Shown in pieces: positions 1 to 11,590 of a stretch of DNA of 64,000 nucleotides. The stretch comes from Impatiens glandulifera (lineage: Eukaryota; Streptophyta; Magnoliopsida; Ericales; Balsaminaceae), in the NCBI RefSeq assembly GCF_907164915.1, contig NC_061866.1, positions 20,934,117 to 20,998,116 on the forward strand, in the 5' to 3' direction. How positions within the stretch are numbered: position 1 is the first letter of the stretch; each line of letters begins with the position of its first letter. The notes under the pieces were generated by a model. That model searched no databases, was not told the origin of the DNA, and worked only from the letters and a program-made list of their open reading frames with translations. The position numbers were made by a program, and so were the translations under genes.

Positions 1-511
1 GTTGGATGGTGTAAGTTGTAAAAATCTATATTACTACAACAAATAAACTTTTTGTGTAATTATTTTATTATTTAACTTTGTTTAGAAAATAAACATTATA
101 ATGACAATGAGACTAATTAGGGAATGGACTTACTATCAATGCATGATTTTACTTTAGTGATTTTACTTTATTATCATTTATGTCTTATTCAATTTTAAAA
201 TTCCGACGAGACGATCTAGTAGTGTAGCTCAAGTGACAATAATTTGAATATTAAATTAGAAACTTTAAATTGAAGTGAGTTATATTAGCATTCTAAATTC
301 TAAAACAAAAAATTAGACACACATAACTTTTTCTAACCATCCTTTATCAACTTCTGTTCAAATCAGGGGGAAATCATCTCAAAGAGAACAACTTAATCGA
401 AATTGGGAGAATTATAATAATTTACATTTTTAGGATGTCCATTTATTTGATTATTCACCTCTTTTATTATTTCAAATTAGTTTATAGATTATGCATTTTC
501 TCAATAGACAG
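1..511. other. AT-rich intron or upstream flank of the WRC gene
   Basis: No convincing coding sequence is visible. The stretch is AT-rich and ends in a T-rich run followed by an AG at 510-511, which fits a 3' splice site. An ATG at 435 is in frame with the downstream WRC ORF, but the residues it would add are hydrophobic and low-complexity, as expected for translated intron. I therefore read this as intron sequence and expect the first exon to lie left of the window. Confidence 0.5.
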
Positions 512-1040
512 GTGGGGCGATAAGGATAAGGTAATTCCATTGAAGAAGAGAAGAGGGAACATTGATCAATTAATAGCAAGTAGTCACGATTATGATAATA
601 AGAAGGAGACTATAATGACTAATAAGAAGTTGAAACCGAAGAAGAATGCCATGACAAGCAAAAAGAGTATTAAAAGCAGCACTAAGAAGAAAAGAGGGAA
701 TGTGATAATGGAAGGATCGAGGTGTAGCCGTGTAAATGGAAGGGGATGGAGATGTTTCCAACAGACTCTCGTTGGATACTCTCTTTGTGAGCATCATCTT
801 GGAAAGGGAAGGTTGATCAAGAGCGTCACTACTTTGCCTGCCAAGGATGAAACGACATTGGAATTTGATCATGACACCGAAGGAAAAGAAGATGACTACA
901 ACAATTACGAAGATCGTGATAAAATGGGAAAGGAGAAGAGAATGATGAAGCTTGGAAAGGTGAAGGCTAGATCCATTAATAGTTTGCTGGGGCAAACGCC
1001 AATTGACCACGCCAATGCAGTTTCTAGCAGCTGGCCATGA
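512..1040 (+). CDS. WRC-domain protein, last exon
   Basis: This is the best host-gene candidate in the window. The reading frame starts after a likely acceptor AG at 510-511 with residues RWGDKDKVIPLKKRRG. It then runs through a lysine-rich stretch into a WRC zinc-finger domain at about 715-820. The spacing there is C-x9-C-x10-C-x2-H, with the core RCSRVNGRGWRCFQQT followed by SLCEHH. An acidic stretch (EGKEDDYNNYED) and a conserved-looking tail KARSINSLLGQT close the protein, with TGA at 1038-1040. WRC domains are plant-specific and are found in growth-regulating factors and in other small nuclear proteins. They are thought to act in DNA binding or nuclear targeting. No QLQ domain is seen here, so this is not evidently a full growth-regulating factor. 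The exon is open, without stops, and looks functional. Exon 1 would be outside the window. Confidence 0.75.
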
Positions 1041-1437
1041 TCAATTATCAGTTACCACCTCCAATATTCCAAGGAGCTTTCTCCAACTTCTATTGTTGCA
1101 CATGGTTTTGCGATGATGTTTGCATGTATTTACAATGATAGACTAATGGACATGATTTTATAACTTGTAAATTAAAATCCATTCTCATGTGCGGAGCCAT
1201 GATTTCAAGTCTATCCGGGCTAAAAATATTTTCACAAAACTAATATAATATAATGTTTTTTAAATAGTTCATGATATATTAAAAATTAAGAATCCAAAAA
1301 ACATGACATTATAAAAATAAAAAAATATTGAAGAAAAAAAATGTTAGACCAAATATAAAAAAAAAGAATGACATTTAATATTAAAATTGAGATTTACGAT
1401 TTCTTTAAATATAATATTTATTGATAATTGAATGTGT

Positions 1438-1881
1438 CTAAACATTAAACATATTCTCTCTCAATATGGATATGATCATAAAATGTATGAGAAAATCTTC
1501 TCCCATTTTATTTCGAAAAACTTTTTTAATATGTTTCATAACGGAGAATGCTCGTTCAGTAGTCGTCGTTGAAATAAGTAGAGTTAAAACTAAACGGATC
1601 ACTCTATCAATCAAATGATTCTGTTCCAACTTTTTTGTTTCAAATAAATCTCGATACAATTTTGAGATAGTGGACATATTCTGAAAATTTTCATGACAAA
1701 CTATATCAATCTCAAAATGTTGTAGTTGACTCTTCAAATAATACATTTCTTGTTCGGTGAAATTCTCGGGATAATACTTATCGGTGATAGTCAAAATTTT
1801 GTCAATGTTAAACTCTTTTAATTCATCATTTTGGTCCAAAGTAAAACTAAGCAAAAGAAGTTCAACTATCTCATTCATCAC
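1438..1881 (-). pseudogene. hAT transposase C-terminal dimerisation region, copy 1
   Basis: The 147-residue minus-strand frame contains the hallmark block of plant hAT transposases, including TLLISTTTTERAFSVMKHIK and RNKMGEDFL. This region normally mediates transposase dimerisation. Upstream residues (NFTEQEMYYLKSQLQHFEIDI) also fit the family of hAT proteins that have a TTF-type zinc finger at the N terminus. The frame is open but only a C-terminal fragment. It is followed on the right by a near copy of itself, so the locus underwent a local tandem duplication. It cannot encode an active transposase because the catalytic N-terminal parts are missing or separated. Confidence 0.8.
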
Positions 1882-2330
1882 TGAATCTAAAATTCTCTCT
1901 CAATATGGATGATCATAGAATGTGTGAGAAAATCTCCTCCCATTTTATTACGAAAACTTTTTAATATATTTCATAACGGAAAATGCTCGTTCAGTAGTCG
2001 TCGTTGAAATAAGTAGAGATAAAACTAAACGGATCAATCTATAAATCAAATGATTCTGTTCCAACTTTTTTGTTTCAAATAAACCTCAACACAATTTTGA
2101 GATAGTGGACATATTCTGAAAATTTTAATGACAAACTATATCAATCTCAAAATGTTGTAGTTGACTCTTCAAATAATGCATTTCTTGTTCGGTGAAATTC
2201 TCGGAATAATACTTATCGGTGATAGTCAAAATTTTGTCAATATTAAACTTTTTAAATTTATCATTTTGGTCCAAAGTAAAACTAATCATAAAAAGTTCAA
2301 CTATCTCATTCATCATTGAATCTGAAGTTT
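1451..2330. repeat. About 440-bp tandem duplication inside the hAT relic
   Basis: Two head-to-tail copies (about 1451-1890 and 1891-2330) begin with TTCTCTCTCAATATGGAT and end near TCATTCATCA(C/T)TGAATCT. They share long identical runs with scattered substitutions and a few single-base indels. The duplication covers the transposase C-terminal coding region exactly as it lies in the element. Confidence 0.8.
1891..2330 (-). pseudogene. hAT transposase C-terminal region, duplicated copy 2
   Basis: This segment repeats the copy at 1451-1890 with only scattered differences. On the minus strand it again reads MNEIVEL...FTLDQND...FTEQEMHYLKSQLQHFEID (2125-2316). The part corresponding to the dimerisation block (1896-2124) is broken by small indels, so the open frame stops early. 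It is a pseudogene produced by tandem duplication and not an independent insertion. Confidence 0.75.
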
Positions 2331-2440
2331 AACTCTTCCAACTAGAAGTCTATTAAAGCATTAAATATATTATAATGAAAGTGATGCTCAACTGTGATGG
2401 TATCCTTTTTTCCATATGAACGACTATATATATATATTTC

Positions 2441-2925
2441 TTATAACGAGCACTCATCTTTGGCAAATAAACATTTAATCTTGTGAAAAATGATATGACA
2501 TACGAAAAAAATGTTAAACACATAATTTCTAAATGTCAAGTGAAGTGCTTTAGTCGTAGATACCAAATTCATTGCATTTAATGTATCAATAGAATTTCTT
2601 TGCAAGTCACAACTAAACAAATTTGTCATCCCCATAATTTTATGCATCAAATGCAAAATAAAAATGAAATCAAAAAACTTCATCACTATTAAAGATCCAC
2701 TAGCTTCCCTACGCATCAAAATAGAGGAACCATCTTTGATAATGTTTTTAAGCACATTAATAGTTGTATCATACATATCTATTATGTTACAAATATAATC
2801 AAAATGAGAATTCCAACGAGTAGTTCCAGGTCGATGCAAAATACAAATCTAGTTAGCTCCTCGTCCAATCTCACGTTCACCATCAACGATAGAAAGAATA
2901 ATTTCATTAGGTTGAGCTGACTATA
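2441..2925 (-). pseudogene. hAT transposase middle region
   Basis: The minus strand reads HRPGTTRWNSHFDYICNII followed by MYDTTINVLKNIIKDGSS, the well-known RW-SHF block in the catalytic core of plant hAT transposases. The frame can be followed upstream to about 2925 (NEIILSIVDGEREIGRGAN) across one stop. Downstream it carries LMHKIMGMTNLFSCDLQ and then degenerates. It belongs to the same relic as the C-terminal copies at 1438-2330. Confidence 0.75.
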
Positions 2926-3119
2926 ACTCGGTATTGCGTTTTGAAAAGATGTAATAAGGATGTTTTTTAATCATGAATGAATTTATTATATAATATATAT
3001 TATTGATTAGTTATTTTTAATTTATTTAAGAATTAATAAATTAGATTATGTTATTTAGATAGAATAAATATATTATAAAATATATTAGTTATTGTTTAGA
3101 TTGAATAATGTATTATATA

Positions 3120-3822
3120 GTATATTAGTTATTAATAAAAACTGACAATGGGGCTATGAGTATGTGATAGTCTAGGACATTCTCTAGGAAGAGAAAATAT
3201 ATGCAGATGTGATTAACTCTGATTTTAATGGGAATCAAATTCAACTTGAGACTATTGAGATACCTTAAAAAGACGAAGAAACGGGAAAAGTAATCTAGAA
3301 AGAACTGAAAAGAGAAAGAATTAATGCAGAAAATTTGGGTGAAATAGAAAAAATATAGAAAACGACAATGAAAGAATTGGGTAAAGAAACAGACACAAGG
3401 AAATGGAGAGTCAGTTTTAATGAAATAGCCAACCTGAAAGGGCTCAGAAATCAGATAACGAAATTGTTGATACTAGGCAAGAAGGGCCAAATCATTTTAA
3501 GAAAAGAGAAAAGCCAAAAGTAGATAAAGCAGTTCAACCTGCATTACCTACAAATCTGGAATCTCCTAAAAAAAGAGAAGTACAATACTATTGTGAGTTG
3601 GTTTGTTGAAAATTTAAGAGAGCTCTCTAAATGCCCCAAAACCAGAATTTATTTCATCAAGAACAATTCTAATTGGAAGGTAGACCAAGTCTTGAAGAAA
3701 GCTTAAGACAGAGCAAAACTCAAGGGAAGGATCAGAAAATAGAGTAAAATCAGAGTAAAGATTAGAAAATATGACAAAAGCAGAGTAACGAGCAGAATAA
3801 ACAAAAGAAACAAAATGGGGGG
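3120..3822 (+). other. Probable 5' part of LINE ORF1, degenerate
   Basis: This purine-rich plus-strand stretch reads as lysine/glutamate-rich fragments with frequent stops and no recognisable domain. It lies directly before the solo LTR and is continued by LINE ORF1 after it, so it is most simply the start of that ORF or the LINE 5' untranslated region. The assignment is by position only. Confidence 0.35.
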
Positions 3823-5063
3823 TGTTAGATAAAATTAGATCGGTTAAATAAAACTTAACAAAAAAAAATCTATTGTGCAGGAACAAGTAAAGAATTCAAC
3901 CGGTCAAATTACTCAACCGGTTAAGGAACTCAACCGGTCAAGCAACCCAACCGACCAAAAACCTGACCGAACAAGAAGATAAGATCGGTCAAATAAGAAT
4001 CATTGAACATTCGGTCAATCAGAAGCTATGGAAAAACCGGAAGTCATCCGGTTAACATAAACAACTGACCAGTACAAATAGATACTTCGAGTATCTGTTA
4101 AGAATGATACTGAAGGAACAGACTTTAGTATTGCCAGATTCATACAAGTCTGAAGACAGTCTGAAAACTGCAGAAGATCGTCCGACAAGATCTTTCCACT
4201 TCAAGATAAATCAGAGACGAAATCTTCCAGGTACAGGCAACTGTCAAACCGACAGTTACCATATTGAGTAAAAGACAAATCTAGCCGGTTTGACCGCCAG
4301 GTATGAAGACTAGACCGCCAGGTCTGAAGACTAGACCGCCAGGTCTGAAGAGTTGACTGCCAGGTCTGAATCACTGAACCTCTGCTCAACCAATCAGATT
4401 CAAGGAAATGAAATGTGACCGTTGACACATTTCACCTATAAAAGAAGGAGCTGAAGAGGAGTAAATGCGGTTACAAGTTCTGAGAGTTTTCTACAACCTA
4501 AGTTACAAATCGTTTTCTATCTCTCTAAATTGAAAGAGCTTAAGTGTGTAGTTGAAGAGTGATTACAATTTCGGTTACAATTGTACGGGTGTTATCGAGC
4601 AGAAAATAAGTCTCGATCGGATTGTGTTTGTGTATTCCTTAGTGAATATCCTTCTCGCGGTTTCGAGAGGAAGGGGTGACGTAGGAGTTTATCTCCGAAC
4701 ATCCATAAAATTATGTTTTGTTATTTACTTTCTGCCGGTTCTACATTCTAACCGATCTGTACTAACCTATTCATACCGCTCTAACCGATTTAACAACTTC
4801 TAGACCAATTTACTTAGTTGCAAAACCGACCCAGCAAACTCCAAACCTATCTTATTCAAATCCGGTTATATCCTTCCAGCGTGAGAGTTGCTTCAGTCTG
4901 AAACAAACCACTTTCGCACTTGAACTCGGTTCAAGGGTTTGTGACAGCCTATGTAGTATTGAAACCTCGGTGTTAATCTCTAACCGGATTAATCACCAAC
5001 CTTTGAGTGAGACGCGCTAACCGGCCAGACCCCGGTCCGCCAGCCGCGACCTAGATTTTAATA
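3823..5063 (+). mobile_element. Solo Copia LTR, element D family
   Basis: The sequence starts TGTTAGATAAAATTAGA and ends CGACCTAGATTTTAATA, matching the reverse complement of the LTRs of Copia D (41498-42691 and 53630-54805). The final CA has mutated to TA. Flanks are GGGGG and GGTGG, an imperfect 5-bp target duplication. No internal region is present, so recombination between the two LTRs of a former complete element is the likely origin. It contains a CCAAT box, a TATA box (4437-4444), and the block GAAGGGGTGACGTAGGAG...CTCCGAACATCC shared by every Copia LTR in the window. Confidence 0.85.
4437..4444 (+). promoter_or_regulatory. LTR TATA box
   Basis: TATAAAAG lies about 44 bases after a CCAAT sequence (4390-4394), in the position expected for the U3 promoter of this LTR. 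The same TATAAAAG is found in inverse orientation in both D LTRs. Confidence 0.6.
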
Positions 5064-6190
5064 GGTGGCATGATATCATATGTGAAACAAAACCTGACAA
5101 CTCAGTTCAAGAAAGGGGAAAAAATTTTCTTAGAACATTTAAGCCAAATGTTGAAATTACCAGTTCCCCGTTTGAATTCAAATTATCCCCAAGAAGTTGA
5201 GGAAAACTGTGTAAAGTTATGGAAGAATGTCATAGTGGGCAACTTCATCGGAAGAAATTAGGTGTCATTTCTAGTAACCATGAAAACCCTAATGGAACAA
5301 TGTGATGAAAATGGTCTAAAAAGGTAACATCAACATTCATGACTTGTATTTTCTCAAATTCAAAGAAGGATCAAATCTCAAAAGTATTTAGATCAACTAG
5401 CACACATTTGTTGGGAAGACCTACATGAAACTCGAAAATGGGTCGAAGGTATGAACCTCTTCAGCAAGCCCAAAGAAACTACACAAATCTGGTTCCAATT
5501 GCACAACATCCATTCCCACATATACAACCCTGAAACATTAAGTTACTTTGCGAGCCTATTAGGGAGTCCACTCTACATGGACCTAACTACAGAAAAATGT
5601 GAACATATGACTTATGCTAGGATATGCATTGAGATACACCCGAGATCAAATCTTTCATATCAGATAACAGTAACGGATATAAAAGGCAAACCCACAATTA
5701 TGAGAATCTCATATGAGTGGAGGTCGAGTAGATTCTTTGACTATAACACATTTGAACATGTCTGTTACAAGTGCCTAAAAATGATTAGAGATGAAAGGAA
5801 GAAGAAGATCGAGCAAGAGACATAAAAGAAACAAAAAGAAGAACAGTAAAGGTTAGAAAAGGAAAAGGCTAAGAAAGAGAGGCATAAAAATGTTACTAAA
5901 GAATTAGTATTGGGTAAGTAGAAGGATCAAGATAAGGAAGGAACTTAAGCACAAAGTTTTGAAGAACAGGGGAAGGAAGATGGAGTGGTAAGAGATTCAG
6001 AATCAAAGGCTAAGAATGAAGAGGTAACAAAGAAACTTGACCTGGAAGCAAGAATCAATACTAAAGAAGGAAATGTTAAATAGGGTAAACCTGTGCAATC
6101 TCCAATTCAGAAGAAGCTTGACTAGAGAAACACGAAAATCCCAAAATATCAAGGTTAGCAAATTAAGGAAATAAAATTCCTTATAGCCCT
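5064..6190 (+). pseudogene. LINE ORF1 (DUF4283-like nucleic-acid-binding protein)
   Basis: Two readable blocks remain. The first (5070-5261) contains ENCVKLWKNVIVGNFIGRN, typical of the DUF4283 domain at the start of plant L1 ORF1. The second (5451-5825) contains IWFQLHNIHSHIYNPETLSY and LLGSPLYMDLTTEK, then ARICIEI and a remnant of the CCHC-like knuckle near FEHVCYKC. After it comes a lysine/glutamate-rich stretch (5826-6190) with many stops. The family protein binds LINE RNA and acts as a chaperone for reverse transcription. Several stops and frame changes separate the blocks. Confidence 0.65.
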
Positions 6191-6249
6191 GCTATATGGG
6201 AAAAATATAAATGAAGAAAAGATAAAGGAAGGGGAAGTAAAGATGGAAC

Positions 6250-6960
6250 ATGTTCTCTTCATTAATGAACTTAATGACATGTAATATTATAGGGTTAAAT
6301 GATCCTATAAAGAGAAGAGAGGTTAGAAGAACAATAGAAATGAATAAAATCATAGTATTTGGAATTATTGAAACAAAAGTCATATATAGTCAAATAGAGA
6401 ACGTTGCCCAGGGTTGCTTCAAAGTAGAATGAGAATTTATTATAACTCTAATGGGTTAAAATCAGAATCTGGATATGATTGGATAAAAGAATGGTTGAAG
6501 TCAAAAAAATATTTTGAAAGAAAGTAAGTTATTTTTACAAAGGTTATCAATTTGGTGACAAGGGTAAAAATCTTCTTTGCGGTAGTCTATACAAGCAAGT
6601 TTGGGACAAAGAGGAAGACACTTTGTGATGATTTGAGAATAAACATTATGGGCGATTAACCGTTGATTATTATGGGAGATTTTAATGTTATAAGATTCAA
6701 GAATGAAAGAGAGCCTGAGATAGACATAACACCAAACATTTAGGATTTCAATGAATGCATTCGAGGCATAAGATGCATTGAACCTTCTTCCTCATGTAAT
6801 CTATTTTCATGGTCAGCTTTAAGAGGGGTGAACAACATGATAAAGAGAAGAATTGATGGAGGCCTAGTGAATAAAAAATGGGTGGAGTTTTACCCAAGAA
6901 GCAAAATAGTGGTTTTGCAATCAAGTATCTCTAACCACTGCCCTTTGAAATTCTTTTGGG
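6250..6960 (+). pseudogene. LINE ORF2, endonuclease domain
   Basis: The start reads TCNIIGLNDPIKRREVRRTIEMNKI, then FGIIETKV (about 6276-6390), the N terminus of the apurinic-type endonuclease of plant L1 ORF2. Later the frame shows a remnant of the MGDFNV motif near 6672 and NECIRGIRCIEPSSSCNLFSW (about 6750-6810). It continues as MIKRRIDGGLVNKKWVEFYP and then SNHCPLKFFW near 6930. This endonuclease nicks target DNA to prime reverse transcription. Frameshifts and stops break the domain. Confidence 0.7.
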
Positions 6961-7559
6961 AGAGGGAGAAAAAACAGAAAAAACCTTTTAAGTTCTTCAA
7001 CTTTTGGATGAAAGATGAAGAATTTAATAAAATCTTTAATGAAACTTGGAACATCAGAATTAATGAAACAAAGATATTTAGACATTGTGAGAAACTAAGA
7101 TTATTGAAAGGAAAGCTGAATAAGCTAGATCGTAAAAAATACAATGAGATTTCTAAAAGAATAGAAGAAGCCAAAACAAAACTGGAGTAAATACAAAGCA
7201 ATGCACTAAGAGCCCCAAATCTACCTTATAATAGAGAAAAGGAAAAAGAGACTCTTACGCGATTCAGATACCTCTATTTTAAAAAGGAATGCTTTGCTAA
7301 GTAAAAATCTAGAGAAAATTGGTTTTCATTGGGAGACAATAATACTTCTTTCTTCTATAATAAAAAGACTCATCAAGAAATTTCAGAAATTAGGTCATAA
7401 GTTGCACAAACTCAAATGGAGATGTTTTACAAGGACACAAGATAGTTCATGAGGAAGAAATAAATATCTACAAAGGTCTGATTGGAACAGAAATGAGCAC
7501 AATAATAGAGGACAACTGAAGATTTCTTAAACCGATTGTGCAAAGGAAATCAGTGAGGA

Positions 7560-8583
7560 AAGTGGTAACCAATTGATTACAAGAGTTAGTATGGAAGAAT
7601 TCAAAAAATTAGAGTTTTCAATGAATGAGGATAAAAGCCTAGGGCCAGATGGTTTCAACGCGAACTTCTTCAATGAAAACTGGGAAATAATGTGCAAGAA
7701 TGTAAGCGTAGGGGTTTCAGAATTCTTCTAGAACAGGAAAATCTTGAAGTAATGGAAGTCACAGTGTTCAATTTGATTCCTAAGAATTCAATTCCGGAAA
7801 AAATTCAGGACTTTTGTGTTATTTCCTACTGCAATGTTATTTACAAAATTATTTTCAAAATTCTTTCGCAACGTTTGAAAATAGTTATTGATAATCTTGT
7901 AGGATTAGAGCAATCAACATTTATTCCTAAATGCTCTATTTTCCATAATATTCTACTCATACAGAGCTTAATGAATGGATATGGCAAGAAAAACATATCG
8001 TTAGGTGTGGCTTTCAAAGTTAACATTAGAAAAGCTTTTGACTCGATTAGATGCAGATCAATCCACGAACTTCTACAGGTTTTTCAATCATTTCCACTGA
8101 TTGGATTATGCAATGTGTTTCTACTCCTCACTTTATTGTGAGCGTGAATGGTATTCATGGAGGCTTCTTTAAGGGTACAAGGGGAGTAAGGCAAGGAGAC
8201 CCTATATCTCCTCACCTATACGTCTTAACAATGTAATTTCTTGACTGAATTTTTAAAATGATTATGAGAAGTCATCATTTCAAATTTCACTTGTAGTGCA
8301 AAGAAGAAGAAATAACTCAAACATGTTTTGTAGATGATCTATTTTTGTGGCTTATGCGGATGTTGAATCTGTTAGTATCAGGTTTATAAATCAATGAGGA
8401 CAAAAGTTAGGCTTTCTATGGAGGGTTTAATGAAGAAAGGAAGGAAAATATATTCAATATTATGGGAATCAAGGAAGGTGAACTACCACTGAAATACCTT
8501 AAAGTAACTTTGTCATCAAAACAACTCCGATATAATCATATCAGACAAATAATAGAAAATGTTAAAAATTCTATTTTAGGTTG
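7560..8583 (+). pseudogene. LINE ORF2, reverse transcriptase domain (5' part)
   Basis: The fragments include MNEDKSLGPDGFNANFF (about 7620-7670), then VFNLIPKNSIPEKIQDF, YKIIFKILSQRLK, and a decayed IDIRKAFDS motif (NIRKAFDS, about 8025). After a frameshift comes GFFKGTRGVRQGDPISPHLY (about 8160-8220). The YADD-type active site is damaged: the sequence around 8325-8350 shifts frame at FVDDLF. The last readable block, KEGELPLKYLKVTLSSKQL, runs into SILG, where Copia A is inserted. It is non-functional. Confidence 0.8.
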
Positions 8584-10324
8584 TGAAAGGATCGGCTTAC
8601 TCAATAGAGACTGGGGTCTGGCGATTGATAAAGACTTAGGAAAAACGGTTTGTAAAAATCTTGTTAGGGATTTAATTCACTTTCTATTCTACGTAAACCT
8701 TTGTAAACACTTGAAACAGAATCAGGTGCAGAAATGTTTACTTAGGTTTGAAGTTTATGATAAAAAATGAGAAGATGACAGATAGGTACAACACAACAGT
8801 TTGTTTATAGATGTTCGGAGCAAACTCTCCTACGTCACCCCTTCTTCCAACCACCGTAAGGATGCACTATAATATGCTTTGAATCAAATACAGTTTGCAC
8901 GAATAACTCACTGTTGAACAGAACAGAATCTGTTCAACTTACAATATGATGAAAAATATCACTCAACTAAAACGATGCTTTGATTCTAACTCTCTCTTGA
9001 TTAACACACAGTAAAGCAAGAAAGCAGCTAACAGTTTCAATAATCTGAGTATCAAAAATGATAGATTGATTGTTCGGCTTGTTCACTCAAAGTTCTGGCT
9101 ATTCGTCCGTTGTCCTTGAGATTCTTTAAATAAGAAACAGGTACCAACGGTCGAATCTTCATAATGACACGTGGCGAGCTTCCATTGGAATGCCTCCATA
9201 GTACAAAATAGACTCTGAATACAAGAATCGTGGTCGTACACAACTGGTAGTGCGCCAAATATTCTTAAGAGATGTACCTGAAAAACAAGTAGTGTGAAGG
9301 ATATTCTCTTACGTGGCATTGGTTGATTGGTTTCAGCCGGCTGGCGTAATGATCTTCACTAGAAAGTGGAGTAGGAGTAGCGTACAGCTAGAGCACGTGG
9401 GTAGGCGGGTGCTAACTTCAAACAACTGCTTAAGCATGTCATTAAACGTATTTCAATTAGACGACCTCGTCTAATGAAATCAGACATCCCTATCTAATAA
9501 CAGGATCCATTAGACCACCTGGTCTAATGGGATTAGACTTCACGTCTAATTAAAATCACTTCAGACTAATCTGTAAGAGTTAGACTACACGTCTAACTTT
9601 CACCAGTTAGACTGCACGTCTAACTCTCACCAGTTAGACTGCACGTCTAACTTTCACATTCCATTAGACTCAACGTCTAATTATTGTTCCACTTCAGACT
9701 AGTCTGAAGGAGTTAGACTGCACGTCTAACTTTCTCTTTCCATTAGACTTCACGTCTAATTCAACTGATTAGACTGCACATCTAACTCCGTGTGTTAGAC
9801 TGCACGTCTAACTCCGCTAGTTAGACTGCACGTCTAACTCCGCTAGTTAGACTGCACGTCTAACTCCGCTAGTTATACTGCACGTCTAACTCTGTGTGTT
9901 AGACTGCACGTTTAACTCCACTAGTTAGACTGCACGTCTAACTCCGTTAGTTAAACTGCACATTTAATTCAACTAGTTAGACTGCACGTCTAACTCCGCT
10001 AGTTAGACTGCACGTCTAACTCAACCAATTAGGCTGCACGTCTAACTTTGTGTGTTAGACTACACGTCTAACTCCGCTAGTTAGACTGCACGTCTAACTC
10101 CGCTAGTTAGACTCTACGTGTAACTCCTCTAGTTAGACTGCACGTCTAACTCCATGCATCTAAAACCAAATCGGTCTAATGAACCTTATTAGGATCAAGT
10201 CTAATGTAATCTAATTTCGATACACCTGCATCAAAAACAATTAGACGCGTAGATTATCCATTCATCATCAAAATTCCAATAGTCAAACTATTTCAACACT
10301 TAGTCAAAATAATTTGACCCAACA
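8584..10324 (-). repeat. Copia A 3' LTR
   Basis: It begins TGAAAGGATCGGCTT and ends AATTTGACCCAACA in plus reading. It includes a palindrome array (9468-10160) and the conserved block around 8810-8860 (ATGTTCGGAGCAAACTCTCC then TACGTCACCCC, read on the plus strand). It is about 220 bases longer than the partner LTR at 16018-17536, mostly because it has more palindrome units. Confidence 0.9.
9468..10160 (-). repeat. Palindromic minisatellite in Copia A 3' LTR
   Basis: Tandem units of about 26 bases read GTTAGACTGCACGTCTAAC plus a short spacer such as TCCGCTA. Each unit is itself an inverted repeat, with arm GTTAGAC and arm GTCTAAC around a 5-base centre. Earlier units are more diverged and use CCTGG, TCA or CTTCA in the centre. 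The array lies upstream of the promoter in element orientation (U3). Confidence 0.88.
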
Positions 10325-10342
10325 ATTTCCCCCTTTTTGATG
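10325..10342 (-). other. Polypurine tract of Copia A
   Basis: The plus strand reads ATTTCCCCCTTTTTGATG directly beside the LTR, so the element strand has AAAAAGGGGGAAAT next to the 3' LTR. This is the expected primer site for plus-strand DNA synthesis. Confidence 0.8.
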
Positions 10343-10479
10343 ATGAGATTGAAATCCTGCATAGTTAACAAATTAACGTATCCATCATATAAATATAAAC
10401 AAACCCTTGTTTACATAGTAACATACCATATAAATTAAATCCATTGACATAAAATACCATTGTTAGATTAAGCACATAA

Positions 10480-10830
10480 TCAGGACTGTTCTCTAGAGAA
10501 GACATTCATCATTTTGAACATTATTTCAAAAGGGGAAGGCTTAAACTCATGGATTCCTTCGGTAGGGAGTTGGAAAAACATTCCGAAAGAGCTTTCGAAG
10601 ATACAGATCATCCTGCCCTAGACAACCCCGACAATAATTTTGTCTTGATAGAAACCCTCTGTTTCAAAGAACTCGCGAATGATTTGTTCGTCATAAACAC
10701 AGTGAGGGGTAAGGAATTTTTGCAGCCCGAAGGCTTTCAGTGATTCGAACATTTTGACCATTCCAGGATGTTGTAAAGTGGATACAGATTGGAAATCCAC
10801 TTGTAACGATTTCAGAGAGAAAGAAGTCAT
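10480..10830 (-). pseudogene. Accessory ORF of Copia A, truncated
   Basis: The minus-strand protein starts MTSFSLKSLQVDFQSVSTLQ, then GMVKMFESLKAFGLQKFL, and reaches a stop at about 10618. The same frame continues past it with MICIFESSFGMFFQLPTEGI. This is the same family as the accessory ORFs in B (29857), C (59062) and D (43046-48093), which share QVDFxSV, a GL..FL block, an EFF block and an LPxEG block. The C-terminal half, including the NWS.LF motif, is absent, apparently by deletion just before the polypurine tract. Function is unknown. Confidence 0.75.
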
Positions 10831-11590
10831 TTCGACTAGATGAGCAAGAACTGGTCGATTCGAATTCTAGAGAGAGACACGGATTTGGAAGTACTCACCC
10901 ATTTGAGTAATCCCACTCATTAAATATCAAAGAATAACATGTAGAGAATATCTAATGATCATACCGAGCGTCAAAAATTCAGAAGTCTGTTCCCAAGGAA
11001 CATTACATTTAATATTAATCATGAAAACGCACAGTTAATACTAAACGTACAAGATAAAGTCGTCAGAAATTTTAGTCATTCTTTATGTATTGAAAGACAC
11101 GTGTCTTCAATCCTTTTGAGAAATGACTGATTTAATTTCTGGCGGGAATAAGTACATGAACAGATACATAATCAAATGACAACTGTCCAAATAGCCAGAA
11201 GATGAAAGGTCTAAATACACAAGTAGTTAGACGTTTATTCTACTTTTCACATTTTCAACTTCTACTTGGAAATCCGTCTATTAGACGTATACGTCTAATT
11301 ATGCAAGAACAACACGAGCTGCACGTGTGTATAGTTAGACATGAGCATCCACTTGCTCTTAAACGTAAAAACATCTAACGTCTATTAGACGTATGCATCT
11401 AACCACGCAGGTTAAAGAACCAAGACATATATTCCTAGAGGAAGATTAAAATGCTCAAGTAGACGTACGTCTAAGTAGTTATGTTTCTCAAACTTCTAAT
11501 CCTTAGGACGTATTAAGATCTCTATATTCATGTCTGTTCAGTTACGATTTGAATCAATACGTTCCTCCTCAATTTATGCACGTAATCACA
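10831..11590. other. Spacer between pol and accessory ORF of Copia A
   Basis: No ORF is convincing here. The stretch contains scattered palindromes of the LTR type, such as ATTAGACGTATACGTCTAAT near 11280 and TATTAGACGTATGCATCTAA near 11380. The same spacer with similar motifs exists in B and C. Confidence 0.6.

Noticed and set aside
570..1010. Minus-strand ORF opposite the WRC exon
   Set aside because: It is a shadow of the WRC frame, rich in hydrophobic low-complexity residues, with no domain.
4201..4428. Minus-strand ORF with repeating QTWRSSL units
   Set aside because: It lies within the solo LTR and comes from a short tandem repeat (GACCGCCAGGTCTGAAGACTA units).
9468..10160. CRISPR-like array of regular palindromic repeats
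   Set aside because: The units are palindromes of about 26 bases with very short, repeated spacers, lie inside an LTR with a matching partner LTR, and the surroundings are plant nuclear. There are no unique spacers and no cas genes.
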